A model generated the notes under the pieces. The model searched no databases, was not told the DNA's origin, and saw nothing but the letters and a program-made list of their open reading frames with translations. A stretch of 64,000 nucleotides of DNA, from assembly GCA_050084515.1 (NCBI GenBank), contig CM114271.1, forward strand, positions 48,980,001 through 49,044,000, given 5' to 3'. Below, piece after piece: positions 56,215-64,000 of the stretch; position 1 is the stretch's first letter, and every line of letters begins with the position of its first letter. The stretch comes from Blasia pusilla (lineage: Eukaryota > Marchantiophyta > Marchantiopsida > Blasiales). The position numbers were made by a program, and so were the translations under genes.

Positions 56215-58060
56215 TTTGCATTTATGGCAAAGGCTCCTTGCATACCTTGTGGTAAGGAGTTTGCTCCTTTGGCTAATGGGATCAAAAGACATCACGGGTA
56301 TTTTCGATCCATGCATGGGCCTTCAATCCCTAACCCGATATCATCTCCTATTGCACTCCCCATAACAACGTCTTAGACTTGGTTAAGCCAAATTGAACTC
56401 CTTCGCTCTTTCCATCCAGGTCTCCCTGGTCCTAGACTCTCCACTTGCATTCCACTTGCATTCCTATTGCTCTTCCCCCCATCACCCATCATCATTGCTT
56501 TGCCCATTAGAAAGGTTAGCGCGTAATCCCACAAATATCAATGCTTGGTCTTTGCTATTACTCTTCCCATGATGGATGTTAATCCTCCATCCAAGGGGTG
56601 GTGTGATGGATGGGTCATCGTGAAACCACCATATATATTCAACTCTTTATGTTTGGGGATTGGGAGATTCTTCAAAATGAGCATTTACTTTGAGCAGAGG
56701 CCTTACCTGTGGATCATCCCACTCAACATGCCAATCATGGGAGGCCTTCACTACAACAACGCCTTTGACGAAGCCTACTTTTGGGACAAGTTGGTGAGTT
56801 TTCACGTGCGGCTTGAGTATTAGGGTCTCAGGCGGTTCCAAGTGCGGACATAGTGGCTCTCTTAGAAGCTCTTCACCCTCCTTCAAAGTGGTGATGCACC
56901 ATATATCTTTTGTGGAAGACTATACAATGGATCTTGACTTGGAGCTTGACTTGGAGGTTTTCACGAGAGAATTTCTTCATACTCCTCGCTTATCAAGAAG
57001 TGGGCTATCAGGGATGGTTTTTGAGCATCTCCGCAATTGCTTTATCGGGGAAGATTCAGCAAGCGACTTTGTCTCTCTATATAAGGTATGTGCATATATT
57101 GCAGATCATCTCCCATTCTCTATATCTAGGCTCTGAAGCGTTGGTCGTTTGTTGGCTATGGATAAGCCTTCTTTAGATGTCCACCCTTTAGTTATTAGAG
57201 AGGTTTTATAACGCTTCGGTAGTCAATCTCTATGCTTGCAATTTCTTCCTCATTTTAGTGCCTATTTATTTCTTCATCAATTTGGAGTGGCAACCCCTGT
57301 AGCTGTGAGGTTGAGGCTCTTCAAGCATCAATCCAAGCATTTCCATCTTGTATTTTCCCTTCTATTGCTGATGATACTCACATTATAGATCTTCGTTTTG
57401 AAGTGGTTCCTACTTATACCCATTTTATGGAACAACCCTCTTTCTTAAACTTTAAATTCTAACCTAGTAAATGTCGAGTATGGTCTCCTTCATGCCTTCC
57501 TTCAACATTTTACCCCGTCTACTCTTGACTTTTCCATCTATATTGAAGAGGTTAGGATTGTTGGGGCTTCAATTGGCATCATTGAATATGTGTCCAAATT
57601 CTTGGATGAGGCCCTTTTGAAAGAAGTACAATGGCTTCATTTATTACCTCATGTAGGGGATCCCCAAGTGGCTTATGGGATTCTCTCCCAATGTTTTCTA
57701 CGATGTCCTTCTTATCTGCTTTGCACTTGTCCTCCCGCTTCAAGGTTCTTACATCGGTTGCACATGATGGAGAACGAATAGCCACATATGATGCCAATAG
57801 AGAGGCAATAGCATCAATGGCTTGTATTGTAGGGTACACTGTTGGGCAAGAGTAGCTCCATGTTGTACCTTCAACTACACATGTAACCTCTCATCGGGGA
57901 GTTGATCTTGTTATGTCTCGAGGTGCATTCCGGACAGTAGGTGACGTGGTGGTTGTTGATCCAACATGTTCTGACTTGGTGTTTCAAGTTGCACTTACCA
58001 AAAGTTCGGTGGGCAGAGCAACAACAAAAATCAAGGAGTTAGTTATGGTGTGAGAAATGC
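56215..58060 (+). mobile_element. Remnant of a reverse-transcriptase element (not gypsy)
   Basis: Broken plus-strand coding sequence in several frames. It has a CX2C...H...H finger-like start (APCIPCGKEFAPLANGIKRHH, near 56232). Then come FGVATPVA (57280) and WSPSCLPSTF (57480). The block VRIVGASIGIIEYVSKFLDE, LLKEVQWLHLLPHVGDPQVA, YGILSQCFLRCPSYLL spans 57550-57720. A tail has VDLVMSRGAFRTVGDVVVVD-PTCSDLVFQ (57900-57985). The FGVATPGG, LGxxIG and LPxxGDPQxA blocks match the style of RT ORFs of dispersed non-LTR-type plant elements. YxDD is not recognised with confidence. Confidence 0.5.
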
Positions 58061-60420
58061 GACTAATGGATTTATTCTTTCTGCAATAAAAATATTCGGT
58101 CATTTACATGTGTCTTTTCATACTTTCCTGAAAATATATACCACTCCCTAGAGAATCGTCACCTTGCCCCTTCCCATAGTCCTTCTCTATAGCCATTACT
58201 TATTTTCGGAATTACTACATTGTGCTCGAGGTGGGATGGAGAGGGGGTAGTTCGTCTTGTTGTCCAACCACTAGTATTTTGTCATATTTGTTCCATACTA
58301 TCAATAATGTAGTTTGTTGAGTCCGTGTTTGTGTTAGGTAGTTTGTCATTTTTTTTTCATTCCATCATCCGAATTAATTTTTTCCTCTTCTTTAGATGTT
58401 ATTACCTTATTATAATAAAGTAGATGTTGAAGCATCATCTTCGCTATCGACAGGCTCTAAACGCAATGCTAAATTTGTGGGTTTATGATGATGGAAAATC
58501 TCATCGACAAATGAAGGTACCCGGTCTTGTGCATGGCTGGTTACTAGAGCTAAAACGCGAGATTTGGGAGCAGTCTGCAGATTTTCATGTATCTGACCGA
58601 GAGTGAAATGAGTTCCGCATCTCCAGCAACAGAGTTTCCACCGATCTGTTTCAAACTAAATGGATCACAAATGTGCGGCTAAGAGATAACCAGGCGTCTG
58701 ATCACGATGACCAGTATCTACTCTAACTAGGTCTGCGTTGAGATGTAGGAGAGCCTTACGAAAATTTTCTTGAAGAGATGATGCGATGCTAGTGAGTTGT
58801 CATTCGCAATTAATCCACAAATTCACATCAAATAATTTTTTGGAGTAACAAGATGCTGCAAGTAGATTGTTGCGTCCACATATCCGCCGTCATTCTTTTG
58901 TCGAATTCCTTTGTGAGATTCACAATCGAAATTTCTTGCCTAGACTGATCAGCGGAGATGACAAAATGGCGGACAGAAGAAGTAAGGAAGCCTTACGCAC
59001 TGCATGATGACGTCCTGAACAAACATACGATTGTGGTGATGATTGCATATCGACTGCAAATTGTAACCATGTGCACACGATTGTGATGGGAAACAACCAG
59101 AATTGAATCCTAAGCGCACGCGCATAGGCTTTCTACGCCAAAGCTAATACTACTAGACGGCATTTGAGACATCTGATGATCTCCTTCCGGAGGAATTCCA
59201 AGTTTAGGAGCCGAGTGTTCATTGGAAGCACGCTTCCTTCATGTTCACGGAAATGGAAAACTTTAGATCATTGAAACGACCAGAGCGCTGCTACTTCGGA
59301 TGTGCGCGGAGACTGGGTTAGAGCACGCAATTTGGAATTGATGCAACGCGGATATGTACTAGTTGTGACTGCCTGTGTAATTTGATCGCGCTTTCTCATG
59401 TAAATTCTACTTTTCCTTTAGATTGCACAGCGTAATGTCACGCGTCTTCCTGCGTGGATGTAATCGATCGAGCTGTCGCGGGCTATTTCACGCATCTTGT
59501 CTAGACCTCTACGTATTTACGAAATTCGGAGCCAGTAAATCAGTTGACATTCTTTTATCGCGCTTCCTCATAGAAATTCAATACTTCTCTGATTGTAAGT
59601 TGTCTCAATTTTAGTCCAGTGCCATTATTTCTGCATGGAGCAGTCGGTTGGGATGAATCCGCATCAACACATCTTTTAGTCTGTGCCATCCGCATGCATA
59701 ATGTGGAAAACCTACAAATTAACTTTCATCTGGTCGCCGAAACGTTTTTAAGCTCACGCTTACTACAAGCTCAATTCTGACTCAGTTTGAGCTTCCTAGA
59801 TAGGAGCCGAAATAGAAAGGCCTATCTTCACTATGTGCTGCATCCATCAATCTACAGTCTGGATCTACGTATTAACTCGTTCAAACGATCCCGCTCGTGT
59901 AGGTGATCCGACTTTGCAAGCACTTCGACCTCCGGCCAGAACGGAATTCTTTGGCAGCCAGAACGGAATTATACTACCGGTCCAACTTTCGTGTATCGGG
60001 TCGTTAACGTCACAACAGTTAGTACAAGGTCCAGACAGTGTCATCATCCAAAGAAGAGATTAAGCCATGGAGTGCGAAACGGTCCACGCGGCAGACTCTT
60101 GATGATCATCATACAGAATTCCTAATCGTGATTTTAAGGGCCGAGCAGCTCAACAGTCCAGAGCTCGCAATTTAGATTCTAAGGAGTGAGTGCGAAAGAG
60201 TCAGATCTGTAGGGCCCTGGGCTAAGCACTGGAGAATCGAGCGAGCACGTGACGGGATGGCGGAGAGCTTCGAAAGAACGGAAAGGGATTCTTTTCGAGT
60301 CAAAAGATCTACTGTTTAGGGTCCGGGGAGACGTTCCTGAAGCGTTTCATGCGAAGCAGCGTCAATCGATCTTTTGCAGAGAATGGTCATGACTTTGTGA
60401 ATCTAAATTTGTCATTAAAG
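58061..60420. other. Spacer upstream of alpha-tubulin
   Basis: No gene is supported; open frames are short and unlike known proteins. Confidence 0.4.
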
Positions 60421-60421
60421 T

Positions 60422-60430
60422 CAATATAAA
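60422..60430 (+). promoter_or_regulatory. Possible TATA box of alpha-tubulin
   Basis: caatataaa lies about 325 bp upstream of the start codon. It would give a leader of ~290 nt. The tract just before the ATG contains a 3'-splice-like ccctcacag, so a leader intron is possible. Confidence 0.35.
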
Positions 60431-60571
60431 GATCGGCTGGGGTTTCAATTTGAAATAGCTCTGGTGACGATTCACCGCGAGAGGGGCTCGCATTTTGATG
60501 AATTTGAAGATTACGGCCGGAGAACGGGACCATCTGCAACTCTGGGAAGCTTGGCACCGCTAGCTGTCTGA

Positions 60572-63756
<3,185 letters not shown>

Positions 63757-64000
63757 TACATATAATTCGTCTTCGACTAATCGCCAATCGACCTAGAACC
63801 TAGCTCCATCTATGTCCCATCAGGCTCAGCGTTCAGGATCCTATGAATGTTTTGCCCGTAGGTTTAGCCTAACAAGAAGCGATGAGCGCTAGGTGCTCCC
63901 GCATCTAATTTTGAAACTACCTACGGTGACGGTTTAGAATTGAAGGAGAGCTTTAGGTCGACGTGTACTATGGAGTTATGTAGTGCATATGGATTATATT
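63757..64000 (+). other. 3' flank of alpha-tubulin
   Basis: Untranslated region and downstream DNA. No canonical poly(A) signal stands out before the window ends. Confidence 0.5.

Noticed and set aside
58424-58606. 60-codon open frame upstream of tubulin
   Set aside because: Short and unrecognised; may be part of decayed transposon DNA.

Overview
The window is nuclear DNA of a land plant. Three spliced genes with GT-AG introns are readable: a chloroplast fructose-1,6-bisphosphatase (minus strand, 3378-5919), a PHAF1/UPF0183-family gene (minus strand, 31561-36656) and an alpha-tubulin (plus strand, 60755-63756). The rest is mostly transposon-derived. Dispersed Ty3/gypsy elements carrying a DNMT3-like cytosine methyltransferase would fit a non-seed plant, but I cannot name the species from sequence alone.

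Layout. 1-3377: intergenic, one possible transit-peptide exon. 3378-5919: FBPase. 5920-7650: AT-rich spacer. About 7650-11850: copy A, a heavily decayed gypsy element. About 11900-19663: copy B, cut off inside its integrase. 19664-28563: copy C, starting at that breakpoint. 28564-31560: spacer with an old integrase remnant. 31561-36656: PHAF1-like gene. 37696-50014: plus-strand element D/F, into which minus-strand element E (40474-46868) has inserted. 50015-53040: decayed DNA with two gene-exon fragments. 53046-54013: an inverted-repeat structure holding a hAT-like non-autonomous element. 56200-58060: remnant of another reverse-transcriptase element. 58060-60754: tubulin upstream region. 60755-63756: alpha-tubulin.

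The unusual system is the gypsy family. Combining copies, its order is Gag (two CCHC knuckles) - aspartic protease - C5 cytosine DNA methyltransferase - reverse transcriptase - RNase H - integrase with a GPY/F-like tail - C-terminal PHD finger. The methyltransferase lies in the pol frame between protease and RT in copies B, C and E, is traceable in A, and is mostly deleted in D. It resembles the DNMT3 group (a GIxTGL-type motif I and an AHRxRxxWxN-type motif VIII). A UAG codon followed by CARYYA, the plant leaky-stop context, sits between methyltransferase and RT in all four copies that retain this stretch (B, C, D, E). Together these suggest an element that writes DNA methylation, reads chromatin with a PHD finger, and may control Pol level by stop-codon readthrough. 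All copies here are dead. Most of their stops look like CAG to TAG, CGA to TGA or TGG to TAG/TGA changes, as expected from deamination of methylated cytosine.

A second theme is a set of perfect short foldbacks with 6-7 nt loops spread over the window. In copy E one of them demonstrably replaces ancestral sequence with the reverse complement of its neighbour.
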